Positions 22,195 through 30,788 of a stretch of DNA of 30,974 nucleotides are shown here, in pieces. The number at the start of each line of letters is the position of its first letter. Within the stretch, counting starts at the first letter, position 1. Under the pieces are notes generated by a model that saw only the letters and a list, made by a program, of their open reading frames with translations, searched no databases and had not been told where the DNA came from. A program made the translations under genes and the position numbers. Source of the stretch: an uncultured Bacilli bacterium (lineage in GTDB: Bacteria; Bacillota_I; Bacilli_A; RF39; UBA660); NCBI GenBank assembly GCA_934089255.1, contig CAKOJI010000016.1, positions 1 through 30,974 of the forward strand, read 5' to 3'.

Positions 22195-24141
22195 ATGTTT
22201 GATTTAGTATCTAATTTTAAACCTAGTGGAGATCAAGTTGGTGCAATAGATGAATTGGTTGATGGTTTAAATAGCAATAAAAAAGATCAAGTTTTACTTG
22301 GTGCAACTGGAACTGGTAAAACGTTTACTATTGCAAATGTTATAAATAGAGTTAATAAACCTACTTTGGTTTTAGCTCATAATAAGACATTAGCTGGACA
22401 ACTTTATAGTGAATTTAAAGAACTTTTTCCTAATAATCATGTGGAATACTTTGTTTCATATTATGATTATTATCAACCAGAAGCTTATGTTCCTAGTAGT
22501 GATACTTATATTGAAAAAGATGCAAGTATTAATGATGAAATAGATGAGTTAAGACATAGTGCAACTGCTTCTTTATTAAATAATAGAGATACAATAGTTG
22601 TAGCAAGTGTGTCTTGTATATATGGTATTGGTGATGTAGAAGATTATAAAGAAAAGATGTTAATAATTAATGTTGGAGATACTATTAAAAGAGAAGATAT
22701 TTTAAAGAAACTTATCGATATGACTTATGAGAGAAATCAACTTGATTTTCATAGAGGAACTTTCAGAGTAAATGGAGATGTTATAGATGTTATTCCAATT
22801 AGTGAAAAGAAAAATGGTATTAGAATAGAATTATTTGGAGATGAAATTGATAGAATAAGTGAATTTGATATTTTGACTGGTGTAGTTAAACATAACAAAA
22901 AAAGTATAACTATATTTCCAGCAAGTCATTTTGTTACAAGTGAATCAAAACTTAAAGAAAGTATAAATAGAATTGAATTAGAACTTGATGAGAGACTTAA
23001 ATATTTTAAAGAAAATAATAAATATATTGAAGAACAAAGATTAAGAGAAAGAACATTATATGATATAGAAATGTTAAAGGAAACAGGATTTTGTCACGGT
23101 GTTGAAAATTATTCTAGACATCTTTCTTTAAGAAGTGAGGGAGAAACTCCTAATTGTTTGATTGATTTTTTTCCAAAAGATTTTTTACTTGTTATTGATG
23201 AATCACATGTTACTATTCCGCAAATTAGAGGAATGTATAATGGGGATAGAATGAGAAAACAAACATTAGTTGATTATGGTTTTAGATTACCTAGTGCACT
23301 TGATAATAGACCTTTAAAATTTGATGAGTTTAGAGATAAAATTAATCAAGCTATTTATGTTTCTGCAACTCCAGGAGATTATGAATTAGAGTTAGTAAAT
23401 AATAAGTATGTAGAACAAATTATTAGACCTACAGGATTATTAGATCCTACTATTGAAGTTAAAAAAACTGAAGGTCAAATTGATGATTTAATTTCTGAAA
23501 TATATAAAAGAAAAGAAATTAATGAACGTGTTTTAATCACAACACTTACTATTCGTATGGCTGAAGAATTGACTAATTATTTAAAAGGTCTTGGTATAAA
23601 TGTTGCTTATTTACATAGTGAAGTAAAAACATTAGAAAGAATGAAAATAATTAGAGAGTTGAGATTAGGAACTTATGATGTAGTTGTTGGAATAAACTTA
23701 CTTAGGGAAGGAATTGATATTCCAGAAGTTAGTTTAATTGCTATAATGGATGCTGATAAACAAGGTTTCTTAAGAAGTGAACGTAGTTTAATTCAAATTA
23801 TTGGTAGATGTGCAAGAAATGAACGCGGGCATGTTATTATGTATGCTGATAATATTAGTGATGCTATGAATAAGAGTATAAAAGAAACTGAAAGAAGAAG
23901 GAAAATACAAGAAGAATATAATAAAAAGCATGGTATTATACCAAAAACTATTATAAAATCTATTAAAGAAGTTATTAGTAATGAAGATGAAAGTAAGATT
24001 AATGATGTTAAATTATCTAAGAAAGAAAAAGTTGTTATGTTGGATAAGATAGAGTCTGAAATGAGAGAAGCTGCTAAGAATATGGATTTTGAAAGAGCTA
24101 TGGAATTAAGAGATATTTTATTTGAATTAAAGAGTGAATAA
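22195..24141 (+). CDS. uvrB: Excinuclease ABC subunit B
   Basis: A 648-residue UvrB, the damage-verifying helicase-fold subunit of nucleotide excision repair. It carries FKPSGDQVGAI at the start, Walker A GATGTGKT (about 36-43), the damage-probing beta-hairpin region YYDYYQPEAYVP, VIDESH (Walker B), and the helicase motifs GINLLREGIDIPEVSLI and QIIGRCARN. The C-terminal UVR motif (ESEMREAAKNMDFERAMELRD) contacts UvrC. Length is typical. GGAG site 9 nt before the ATG. It stands alone between terminators; uvrA is not adjacent here, unlike in many Firmicutes. Confidence 0.98.
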   Translation: MFDLVSNFKPSGDQVGAIDELVDGLNSNKKDQVLLGATGTGKTFTIANVINRVNKPTLVLAHNKTLAGQLYSEFKELFPNNHVEYFVSYYDYYQPEAYVPSSDTYIEKDASINDEIDELRHSATASLLNNRDTIVVASVSCIYGIGDVEDYKEKMLIINVGDTIKREDILKKLIDMTYERNQLDFHRGTFRVNGDVIDVIPISEKKNGIRIELFGDEIDRISEFDILTGVVKHNKKSITIFPASHFVTSESKLKESINRIELELDERLKYFKENNKYIEEQRLRERTLYDIEMLKETGFCHGVENYSRHLSLRSEGETPNCLIDFFPKDFLLVIDESHVTIPQIRGMYNGDRMRKQTLVDYGFRLPSALDNRPLKFDEFRDKINQAIYVSATPGDYELELVNNKYVEQIIRPTGLLDPTIEVKKTEGQIDDLISEIYKRKEINERVLITTLTIRMAEELTNYLKGLGINVAYLHSEVKTLERMKIIRELRLGTYDVVVGINLLREGIDIPEVSLIAIMDADKQGFLRSERSLIQIIGRCARNERGHVIMYADNISDAMNKSIKETERRRKIQEEYNKKHGIIPKTIIKSIKEVISNEDESKINDVKLSKKEKVVMLDKIESEMREAAKNMDFERAMELRDILFELKSE

Positions 24142-24150
24142 ACTCTTTTT
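24129..24150 (+). terminator. Intrinsic terminator after uvrB
   Basis: Seven-pair stem AAAGAGT/ACTCTTT (24129-24135 with 24142-24148), 6-nt loop, T to 24150; overlaps the end of uvrB. Confidence 0.75.
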
Positions 24151-24155
24151 CTTAA

Positions 24156-24184
24156 TTGACTAAAATGATTATTTGTAATAAAAT
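24156..24184 (+). promoter_or_regulatory. Promoter of the pyrophosphatase gene
   Basis: TTGACT (24156-24161), 17-bp spacer, TAAAAT (24179-24184). This places transcription start after the in-frame TTG at 24184, supporting GTG 24211 as the start codon. Confidence 0.6.
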
Positions 24185-24210
24185 TGATATATACTTTGGG
24201 AGTTGGTTAT

Positions 24211-25833
24211 GTGAAAAAGACTTATATTTTTGGGCATAAAAATCCAGATACAGATAGTGTATGTGGCGCTATTAGTTTGAGTTATTTAAAAAATACTTTA
24301 GGATATAGTACTGAGGCTAAAGTTCTTGGTGAGATAAATGATGAAACAAAATTTGTTTTAAATTATTTTCATTTTTCTGTACCTAAAATGCTTGATGATG
24401 TAAAAGTAAAAATAAAAGATATTGCATATCATAAAGATTATTTTGTTAAAGATATAACAAGTATTTATGATACTTATAATTATATGAATGATAAAAATAT
24501 TACTGGTATTCCAATTGTTAATGAAGATAAGCAATTTGTTGGATATGTTTCTTTAAAAGAAATAGCAAAAACTATGATTAGTGATAGTAATAATCAAATA
24601 GATACTACTTTTGATAATATTGTAAGTACTTTAAAAAGTGAAAAAAATGTTAAAATATCAGATGAGATAAAAGGTAATATTGTTGCAGCAACATTTGATG
24701 ATAATACATTTATTAATAAAGTTAAGTTGGATTCTAATAGTGTTTTAATAGTTGGTGATAGAGAATCAATAATTAATTATGCATTGGATTCTAAAGTTAA
24801 ACTTATTATATTAATTGGTGATCAATTATTTAGTGAAGAACAAATAAATATTGCAAAAGAGAATAAAATAAATGTTATTTGTACTCCTTTTACTAGTTTT
24901 GAAGCTAGTAAATTACTAGGACTTACTAATAATATTAATACTATTAAAAGAAATGAAAATTGTATATGTTTGGATACTGAAGATTATATGACTGATTTTA
25001 TAGAAATATCTAATAAAACTAAACATACGAATTATCCTATAGTTAATAAGAAGGGCATATGTTATGGTTTATTAAGGTTAATTGATATAAATGAATATGA
25101 GAAAAATAAGGTTATACTTGTAGATCATAATGCATATAAGCAAAGTGTTGATGGATTAGATGAAGCAGAGATATTAGAAATTGTGGATCATCATAATATA
25201 AGTGATATTAATACTACTAAGCCAATTAATTTTAGAAATATGGCTGTTGGTAGTGTTAATACAATAATTTATTATTTGTATAAGGAAAATAATATTTCTA
25301 TACCTGATGATATAGCTGGTTTAATGATTAGTGGTATTATTTCGGATACGTTACTTTTGAATAGTCCTACTACAACTTTTCATGATAAGTTTGTTGTTAT
25401 AGAACTTTCTAAACAAATTAATTTAAACTATAATGAATATGGTATGGAATTGTTAAAAAGTGGTATGAGTTTAAAGGGGTATTCTGTAGAAGATATAATA
25501 TATAGAGATTATAAAACGTTTACAGTTAATAATCATTTGTTTAGTATAGGACAGGTACTTACTGTAGATTTTGATGAATTTAGTGGTTCTTTAGAAAAGT
25601 ATGTTAATGCTTTAAATGAAATTAGCAAGAGTAATGGATATAAAGTTTCTGCTTTATTTGTTACTAATATTTTAACTAAAGAATCTATGATAATATATAA
25701 TGAAAATGCAAAGAACATTATTAAATCGGCATATGATTTAGATGACATTTACGAAGGAATTGTTGTTAATGGTATATTATCTCGTAAAAAGCAAATAGTT
25801 CCTAATATTATGTCAGTGTTGGAAAGAATATAA
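24211..25833 (+). CDS. CBS-domain family II inorganic pyrophosphatase
   Basis: A 540-residue Mn-dependent pyrophosphatase. The DHH-type core is split: GHKNPDTDSVCGAI at the N-terminus (metal ligands His, Asp, Asp), then an inserted regulatory block with two CBS halves (ITSIYDTYNYMNDKNITGIPIVN; YPIVNKKGICYGLLRL) around a DRTGG-like region. The core resumes with VDHNAY, EIVDHHN (DHH motif), GSVNTIIY, a DHHA2-like C-terminus and the terminal SRKKQIVP. Family members of this kind are controlled by AMP/ADP/diadenosine nucleotides through the CBS pair. GGGAG 8 nt before GTG 24211 decides the start; the ATG at 24209 runs at once into TGA. Monocistronic. Confidence 0.92.
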   Translation: MKKTYIFGHKNPDTDSVCGAISLSYLKNTLGYSTEAKVLGEINDETKFVLNYFHFSVPKMLDDVKVKIKDIAYHKDYFVKDITSIYDTYNYMNDKNITGIPIVNEDKQFVGYVSLKEIAKTMISDSNNQIDTTFDNIVSTLKSEKNVKISDEIKGNIVAATFDDNTFINKVKLDSNSVLIVGDRESIINYALDSKVKLIILIGDQLFSEEQINIAKENKINVICTPFTSFEASKLLGLTNNINTIKRNENCICLDTEDYMTDFIEISNKTKHTNYPIVNKKGICYGLLRLIDINEYEKNKVILVDHNAYKQSVDGLDEAEILEIVDHHNISDINTTKPINFRNMAVGSVNTIIYYLYKENNISIPDDIAGLMISGIISDTLLLNSPTTTFHDKFVVIELSKQINLNYNEYGMELLKSGMSLKGYSVEDIIYRDYKTFTVNNHLFSIGQVLTVDFDEFSGSLEKYVNALNEISKSNGYKVSALFVTNILTKESMIIYNENAKNIIKSAYDLDDIYEGIVVNGILSRKKQIVPNIMSVLERI

Positions 25834-25868
25834 AAAAAAGAAAAGTAAATTTTACCTTTCTTTTTTTG
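25832..25868. terminator. Bidirectional terminator between convergent genes
   Basis: GAAAAGTAAA and TTTACCTTTC (one mismatch) flanked by an A run on the left and T run on the right, between the pyrophosphatase (plus) and XRE (minus) genes. Confidence 0.7.
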
Positions 25869-26192
25869 TTAACTATTTAAACCGTCAATATAACCTATTA
25901 TTTTATTCTTTTTATCTTTAGTCATTTTTTCGAATGAATCTAAAAGCATTAAATCTGTTACATCAAAGCCATTCTTTTTAATACTTAATAGTGGCATATC
26001 ATCATTTATTCTACCTAATAAATAATCTGTTGATGTTCCTAAAAAATCTGCTATTTTAATTAATGTTTCAACAGAGGGAAAGGCTTTTCCTGATTCATAT
26101 GCTGAAATTGTTTCTTGGCTTACTTCAGCTGCAATACTAAGTCTTACTTGAGTGACTTTTTTCTTTTCTCTTATTTTTTTTAAATTTTCCAT
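25869..26192 (-). CDS. XRE-family transcriptional regulator
   Basis: A 107-residue protein with an N-terminal Cro/C1-type helix-turn-helix (KKIREKKKVTQVRLSIAAEV, then SQETISAYESGKAFPSVETLIKIADFLGTSTDYLLG, about 5-60) and a short C-terminal helical part (about 75-107) that may dimerise. AGAGGTG 6 nt before the ATG. Divergent from the calcium ATPase gene across 165 bp (26193-26357) of A/T-rich sequence in which no clear operator palindrome was found; whether it controls that pump is unknown. Confidence 0.93.
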   Translation of the reverse strand: MENLKKIREKKKVTQVRLSIAAEVSQETISAYESGKAFPSVETLIKIADFLGTSTDYLLGRINDDMPLLSIKKNGFDVTDLMLLDSFEKMTKDKKNKIIGYIDGLNS

Positions 26193-26357
26193 ATTTACAC
26201 CTCTTATATATATTATTGTATAAAAAATAATTGTTTCTGACAGATATATAAAACATATTTAAATAGATATGATATTTATATTTAAAAATAATGTCGATAT
26301 ATGTATATTTAGTAGTATTTATTTTTAGTTTTCATAAATTTATTTAGGAGGACTAAA

Positions 26358-28913
26358 ATGGAACTAAAAGGTTTAAACGATGCTACAGTAATTAAAAATA
26401 GAAAAAAATATGGGATTAATTCTGTTAATGAAACTAAGCAAAATAGTTTTATTTCACTTATGATAGAGTCGTTTGGAGATCCTATTATAAAAATATTATT
26501 GATTGCATTAGCAGTAAAAGTTATATTTTTATTTAAAGATTTTGATTGGTTTGAGACACTTGGTATATTTATAGCTGTTTTTTTAGCATCTTTTATATCT
26601 AGTATTAGTGAGTATGGTAGTGAAAAAGCTTTTAAAAGATTACAAGAGCAATCACTAAATATTGATGTAAAAGTAAAAAGAAATGGTGTATTAACTAATA
26701 TAAATATTAAAGATGTTGTAGTAGAAGATGTAGTTTATTTAGAGAGTGGTGATTTAGTTCCAGCTGATGGAGTAATTGTATACGGTGGGGTTAGTGTTGA
26801 TGAATCTGCATTAAATGGTGAAACTAAAGAAAATTTAAAAAATTTAAGTGATGAAGTTTTAAAGGGAAGTATTATTAGTGATGGTAATTGTTATTTGAAA
26901 ATTATAAGGGTTGGTAAAAATACTGTTTATGGTAGTATTGAAACTGAAATTATGTCTAAAACAATTGAAAGTCCTCTAAAAAGTAGATTACGAGATTTAG
27001 CTAAAACAATTAGTAAAATAGGATATATTGGTTCTTTTTTAGTAGTAGTTAGTTATTTGTTTAATCAAATAGTTATAAGTAATAATTTTGATATCAATTT
27101 AATTATTGAAACAGTTACTAATCCTAAAATTATGATAGACTATTTAATATATTCTCTTACCTTATGTGTTACTGTTATTATAGTTGCTGTTCCTGAAGGG
27201 TTACCAATGATGGTTGCTCTTGTATTATCTAGCAATATGAAAAGAATGCTAAAGAATAATGTTATGGTTAGAAAAATGGTTGGTATTGAAACTGCTGGTA
27301 ATATAAATATTTTGTTTACTGATAAAACAGGAACTATAACTAATGGAAAATTAAATGTTATTAATTTATTAAATTATAAAGGAAATGTGTGTAGTAATGA
27401 AAAGTATATGAAAATATTTAAAGAAAGTATACTTTATAATAATCAAAGTACTTACAATAATGGTGAAGTCGTTGGTGGTAATACCACAGATCAAGCAATT
27501 ATAAAATATTTAAAATTAAACAGACAAGAAGATTATGAGCACGTTTTACCGTTTAATAGTAAAAATAAGTATTCCGTTACTAAGATGGTAAACAAAAATA
27601 TATATTATTTTAAGGGTGCTAATGAAGTTATAATTGAAAATTCTAGTTTTTATTTAGATGAATTAGGTTATAAACAAGTTTTGACTAATAATAAAAAATT
27701 ATACGATATTCAAAAGAAATTAACTAGTGAGGGATTAAGACTTGTTAGTGTTGCTTATAGTAATAAAGGTCTTGATTTAAAGGATTTATGTTTTATTGGT
27801 TTTATAGTTATTAAAGATGAAATTAGGTCAAATGCAAAAGAAGGAATTGAACTTGTTAATAGTGCACATATTCAAACTGTAATGATAACGGGTGATGATA
27901 GAGAAACAGCACTTTCTATTGCAAGAGAAGTGGGACTTGTTAAAAGTATAAATGATGTTGTTTTGACTCACGAAGATTTAGAACATATGAGCGATGATGC
28001 GATTGGTAATATTTTAGGTAATTTAAGAGTTATTGCAAGGGCATTACCAACTGATAAAAGTAGATTAGTTAAGATTTGTCAAAAGAATAATTTAGTTGTT
28101 GGTATGACTGGTGATGGAGTAAATGATGCTCCTGCTTTGAAAATTGCTGATGTAGGTTTTGCAATGGGGAGTGGTACTGAAATTGCAAAAGAGAGTAGTG
28201 ACATAGTTATTATGGATAATAATTTGATATCTATTGGGAATTCTGTATTATATGGTAGAACAATATTTAAGAGTATTCGTAAGTTTATAATATATCAGTT
28301 AACCGTAAATTGTTGTGCTTTGATATTAAGTATTGTTGGACCTTTTATTGGTATTCCAACACCAATTACGGTTATTCAAATGTTGTGGATAAATATGATA
28401 ATGGATACTTTAGCTGGTCTTGCGTTTAGCTATGAAGCACCTCTTAAAATTTATCTTAAAGAAAAACCTAAAAAAAGAGATGATCCAATTATTAATAAAT
28501 TTATGTATACAGAGATTATGGTTTTGGGTGTTTATTCTTCTTTTGTTTGTATAATGTTTCTTTCCAATAATTATTTTAAAAATTTATTTAGGTATGATGT
28601 GAATAATATATATCATATGACTGGTTTTTTTGCTCTCTTTATTTTTATGGGAATTTTAAATGCATTTAATGCAAGAACTACTAGATTAAATATTTTAAGT
28701 AATATAGGTAAGAATAAAGTGTTTTTAGTATTGTTTGGTTGTATTACCTTAGTACAATTATATTTGATATATTATGGTGGTGCATTATTTAGAACATATG
28801 GTTTATTACCTAGAGAGTTAGGTATTGTTGTTCTTCTTGCACTTAGTGTTGTTCCTATTGATACAATAAGAAAATTATTGTTTAAAAGGCGAGGAGTAAT
28901 TGATTATATATAA
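26358..28913 (+). CDS. P2-type Ca2+-transporting ATPase
   Basis: An 851-residue P-type ATPase that exports or sequesters Ca2+ (PMCA/SERCA group). Order: short cytoplasmic N-terminus, membrane helices 1-2 (~45-82), actuator domain with ALNGETKE (150-157, the TGES equivalent), helices 3-4 with the ion-site motif VAVPEGLPM (277-285), and phosphorylation site DKTGT (Asp322). A nucleotide-binding domain follows, then MITGDDRETA and MTGDGVNDAPALKIADVG, and six C-terminal helices with ...NMIMDTLAGLAFS. PEGLP is typical of calcium rather than heavy-metal pumps (CPx). Strong AGGAGG site. Could support calcium loading of spores, but that is speculation. Confidence 0.93.
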   Translation: MELKGLNDATVIKNRKKYGINSVNETKQNSFISLMIESFGDPIIKILLIALAVKVIFLFKDFDWFETLGIFIAVFLASFISSISEYGSEKAFKRLQEQSLNIDVKVKRNGVLTNINIKDVVVEDVVYLESGDLVPADGVIVYGGVSVDESALNGETKENLKNLSDEVLKGSIISDGNCYLKIIRVGKNTVYGSIETEIMSKTIESPLKSRLRDLAKTISKIGYIGSFLVVVSYLFNQIVISNNFDINLIIETVTNPKIMIDYLIYSLTLCVTVIIVAVPEGLPMMVALVLSSNMKRMLKNNVMVRKMVGIETAGNINILFTDKTGTITNGKLNVINLLNYKGNVCSNEKYMKIFKESILYNNQSTYNNGEVVGGNTTDQAIIKYLKLNRQEDYEHVLPFNSKNKYSVTKMVNKNIYYFKGANEVIIENSSFYLDELGYKQVLTNNKKLYDIQKKLTSEGLRLVSVAYSNKGLDLKDLCFIGFIVIKDEIRSNAKEGIELVNSAHIQTVMITGDDRETALSIAREVGLVKSINDVVLTHEDLEHMSDDAIGNILGNLRVIARALPTDKSRLVKICQKNNLVVGMTGDGVNDAPALKIADVGFAMGSGTEIAKESSDIVIMDNNLISIGNSVLYGRTIFKSIRKFIIYQLTVNCCALILSIVGPFIGIPTPITVIQMLWINMIMDTLAGLAFSYEAPLKIYLKEKPKKRDDPIINKFMYTEIMVLGVYSSFVCIMFLSNNYFKNLFRYDVNNIYHMTGFFALFIFMGILNAFNARTTRLNILSNIGKNKVFLVLFGCITLVQLYLIYYGGALFRTYGLLPRELGIVVLLALSVVPIDTIRKLLFKRRGVIDYI

Positions 28914-28946
28914 AAAGTGAACTAGTAATTTAGTTCGCTTTTTTTA
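28912..28946 (+). terminator. Intrinsic terminator after the calcium ATPase
   Basis: Stem AAAAAGTGAACTA / TAGTTCGCTTTTT (28912-28924 with 28931-28943, one T-G), T run to 28945. On the other strand it encodes the last residues of the remnant described next. Confidence 0.85.
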
Positions 28947-29142
28947 GATCATTTATTATTTCGTTATATGTTTCTTCATCTAAATTTGTTAATTCCATAA
29001 TTTTACTACTTATATTAGGTGTAATTAGTTCTATATTATTTCTTAATAGTTTTGCATCAATACCAGTAGATACACTAATTAATCTAACTAAATATTCTCT
29101 ACATACAGGATGTTCACTATTTAATAAGTTTTTAATTTTTTT
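28930..29142 (-). pseudogene. Start-less coding remnant downstream of the UPF0316 gene
   Basis: On the minus strand the frame of the UPF0316 gene continues after its stop for 70 codons to a TAA at 28930-28932. The translation looks protein-like (HPVCREYLVRLISVSTGIDA, LRNNIELITPNIS, LDEETYNEIINDLKKAN) with codon use like the neighbours. It has no ATG until near its end and no ribosome-binding site. It distantly recalls the N-terminal part of Rpn/PD-(D/E)XK nuclease-type transposase proteins, but this is weak. Most likely a deletion-derived fragment of a gene; read-through of the TAA is the exotic alternative. Confidence 0.45.
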
Positions 29143-29631
29143 TTACATATATCCGTTTATTATAGTTCTTGTTTCTTTAACTGTTATGAAAGCATCTTTA
29201 TCTAACTGTTTTAGTAAACTTGTTAATTCGTTTAATCTTTTTTTGTTTGTTTCTATTAATAATATTATTTTATTTTTATCTTTATTAAGTATAGATACTC
29301 CAAAATCTTTATTTTTTATTTTTTTTGTATTTTTTATTTTGGTAGATATTACTATGAGTTCCATATTTGTTTTAATAAACTTATTTATAAATGTAGTTCC
29401 TATGATAGTTCCCATTGTATATCCTCCAGAATAACTTAAAATAATCCATATATTTAAATCTATATTTAATGCAGTTCTTGCTACTAAAAACCATATTGTT
29501 ATTTCTAAAAATGCTATGATTGCAACTATAAAAGTTTTTCCTTTTATGACAAATGTAGTTCGTATTGTATTTAAAGATACATCTAATATTCTTGCAAAGA
29601 AAATTTTAAAGCAAGTTAAAAATAAAGACAT
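29143..29631 (-). CDS. UPF0316 (DUF5698/DUF2179) membrane protein
   Basis: A 162-residue protein. Three membrane helices (about 5-22, 32-52, 60-80) carry the motif ARILDVSLNTIRTTFVIKGK and YSGGYTMGTIIGTTF. A C-terminal DUF2179-type cytoplasmic domain follows (about 88-160, GVSILNKDKNKIILLIETNKK). Function unknown in the family. AGGTGG 7 nt before the ATG. Divergent from the PF06541-like gene across about 60 bp. Confidence 0.88.
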   Translation of the reverse strand: MSLFLTCFKIFFARILDVSLNTIRTTFVIKGKTFIVAIIAFLEITIWFLVARTALNIDLNIWIILSYSGGYTMGTIIGTTFINKFIKTNMELIVISTKIKNTKKIKNKDFGVSILNKDKNKIILLIETNKKRLNELTSLLKQLDKDAFITVKETRTIINGYM

Positions 29632-29692
29632 GTAACCACCTATTTTATAGTATGAAATATAAAGGGATAGTTATACTATAAATGGTGATTGT

Positions 29693-30190
29693 ATGTATTT
29701 TTATCTTAATATTTTTTTATTTTATAGTATTTTTGGTAATTTATTCGAAAGGTTTATTACTAGTATAAGACATATCGATTATAATAGTGGGTTTATGGGT
29801 ACTATATTTACTCCTGTTTATGGTATTGCTATTATAGTTATATTATTTATACATAAAAGAATAAAGATAAAAAATAAGTTTTTAAAAATATTAACAGAAA
29901 TTATTATATATGGTATAGTTCTTAGTATATTGGAATTAATTGGTGGAATACTTATTTTGAATATTTTTAATAAAGTTTTTTGGAATTATGAAAGATTTAA
30001 ATTTAATATTGGTAAATATGTTAGTTTAGAAACTGGTTTGCTTTGGGGAGTTATGAGTGTTGCTATTTTGTATTTATTTCATCCATTATTTTTAAAGTTA
30101 GAAAAACATATTCCTAAATTATTAACTGTATTAGTTAGTGTAGGTTTTTTAATTAATTTAATTTATGTATTTATAGTTAAATTAGCCTAG
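29693..30190 (+). CDS. PF06541-like integral membrane protein
   Basis: A 165-residue protein with four to five helices. The pattern YSIFGNLFERF, SGFMGTIFTPVYGIAII, a middle helix VLSILELIGGILI, FWNYERFKFNIGKYVSLETGLLWGVMSV matches the PF06541 'putative ABC-transporter type IV' family (GF..GP..PiYG, wdYs...fN..G.icl..s..WG). Function unknown. The ribosome-binding site is weak (GGTGATTGT before ATG 29693). Confidence 0.8.
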   Translation: MYFYLNIFLFYSIFGNLFERFITSIRHIDYNSGFMGTIFTPVYGIAIIVILFIHKRIKIKNKFLKILTEIIIYGIVLSILELIGGILILNIFNKVFWNYERFKFNIGKYVSLETGLLWGVMSVAILYLFHPLFLKLEKHIPKLLTVLVSVGFLINLIYVFIVKLA

Positions 30191-30233
30191 TACTAATATT
30201 TAAAGTAACATAGTATAAATTGGAGGTTATGTT

Positions 30234-30788
30234 ATGTTATTTGAACTAAATGATATTGATAAAAATTCTATTGATTTAGATTATTTTAATTTGAATAAAA
30301 AAGATATAGAGAAAAAATATATTAATAAAAAATACGATAATGATAAATTTGATTTTAAGAAGTATGAAACTAATTATAATAATTATGATTTTGATTTTAA
30401 TAATTATGCTATGTATAAAGATAAAGAATTAAAAAGAGTTAATGTAGATTTGGAGAAAGGATTTTATTTAGGTAATATATTTACTGATAGTTATGATGGA
30501 TATAAGAATTATAAATCAAAAAGAATTAATGCATATAGTGAGCAACAAAAGTTGTTATTAAGAATTTATGAATTAGATTTTATATTAAATGATTTAAATT
30601 TATATTTGGATATTAATCCTAATGATACTAGAATGTTTGAAATATTTAAAAAGTGTTCTTTAGAATTAGATGTTTTAAAGAAAAAATATTATGAAAAATA
30701 TGAGGTATTAGAATTGTGTAAGGATACTAAAGATAGATATACGTGGATTAGTAATCCTTGGCCTTGGGATGGAGGATATTATGTTTAA
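30234..30788 (+). CDS. cotJB: Spore coat protein CotJB with N-terminal CotJA-like extension
   Basis: A 184-residue protein. The C-terminal ~85 residues (SEQQKLLLRIYELDFILNDL, LDINPND, then WISNPWPWDGGYY) are CotJB: helical pair plus the conserved PWPW end. CotJB alone is about 85-90 residues, so ~100 extra residues precede it. The first ~65 are low-complexity Asp/Lys/Asn/Tyr/Phe. Residues about 77-96 (LEKGFYLGNIFTDSYDGY) resemble CotJA's core (eALxlGTLfxxLyxPY). CotJA, JB and JC form one spore-coat operon; here JA and JB seem fused or JA lost and the segment convergent. GGAGG precedes ATG 30234. It overlaps cotJC by 8 bp, with that gene's GGAGGA site inside this one. Confidence 0.85.
   Translation: MLFELNDIDKNSIDLDYFNLNKKDIEKKYINKKYDNDKFDFKKYETNYNNYDFDFNNYAMYKDKELKRVNVDLEKGFYLGNIFTDSYDGYKNYKSKRINAYSEQQKLLLRIYELDFILNDLNLYLDINPNDTRMFEIFKKCSLELDVLKKKYYEKYEVLELCKDTKDRYTWISNPWPWDGGYYV

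Noticed and set aside
26193..26357. Operator palindrome for the XRE regulator
   Set aside because: Only imperfect A/T inverted repeats expected by chance at this composition.
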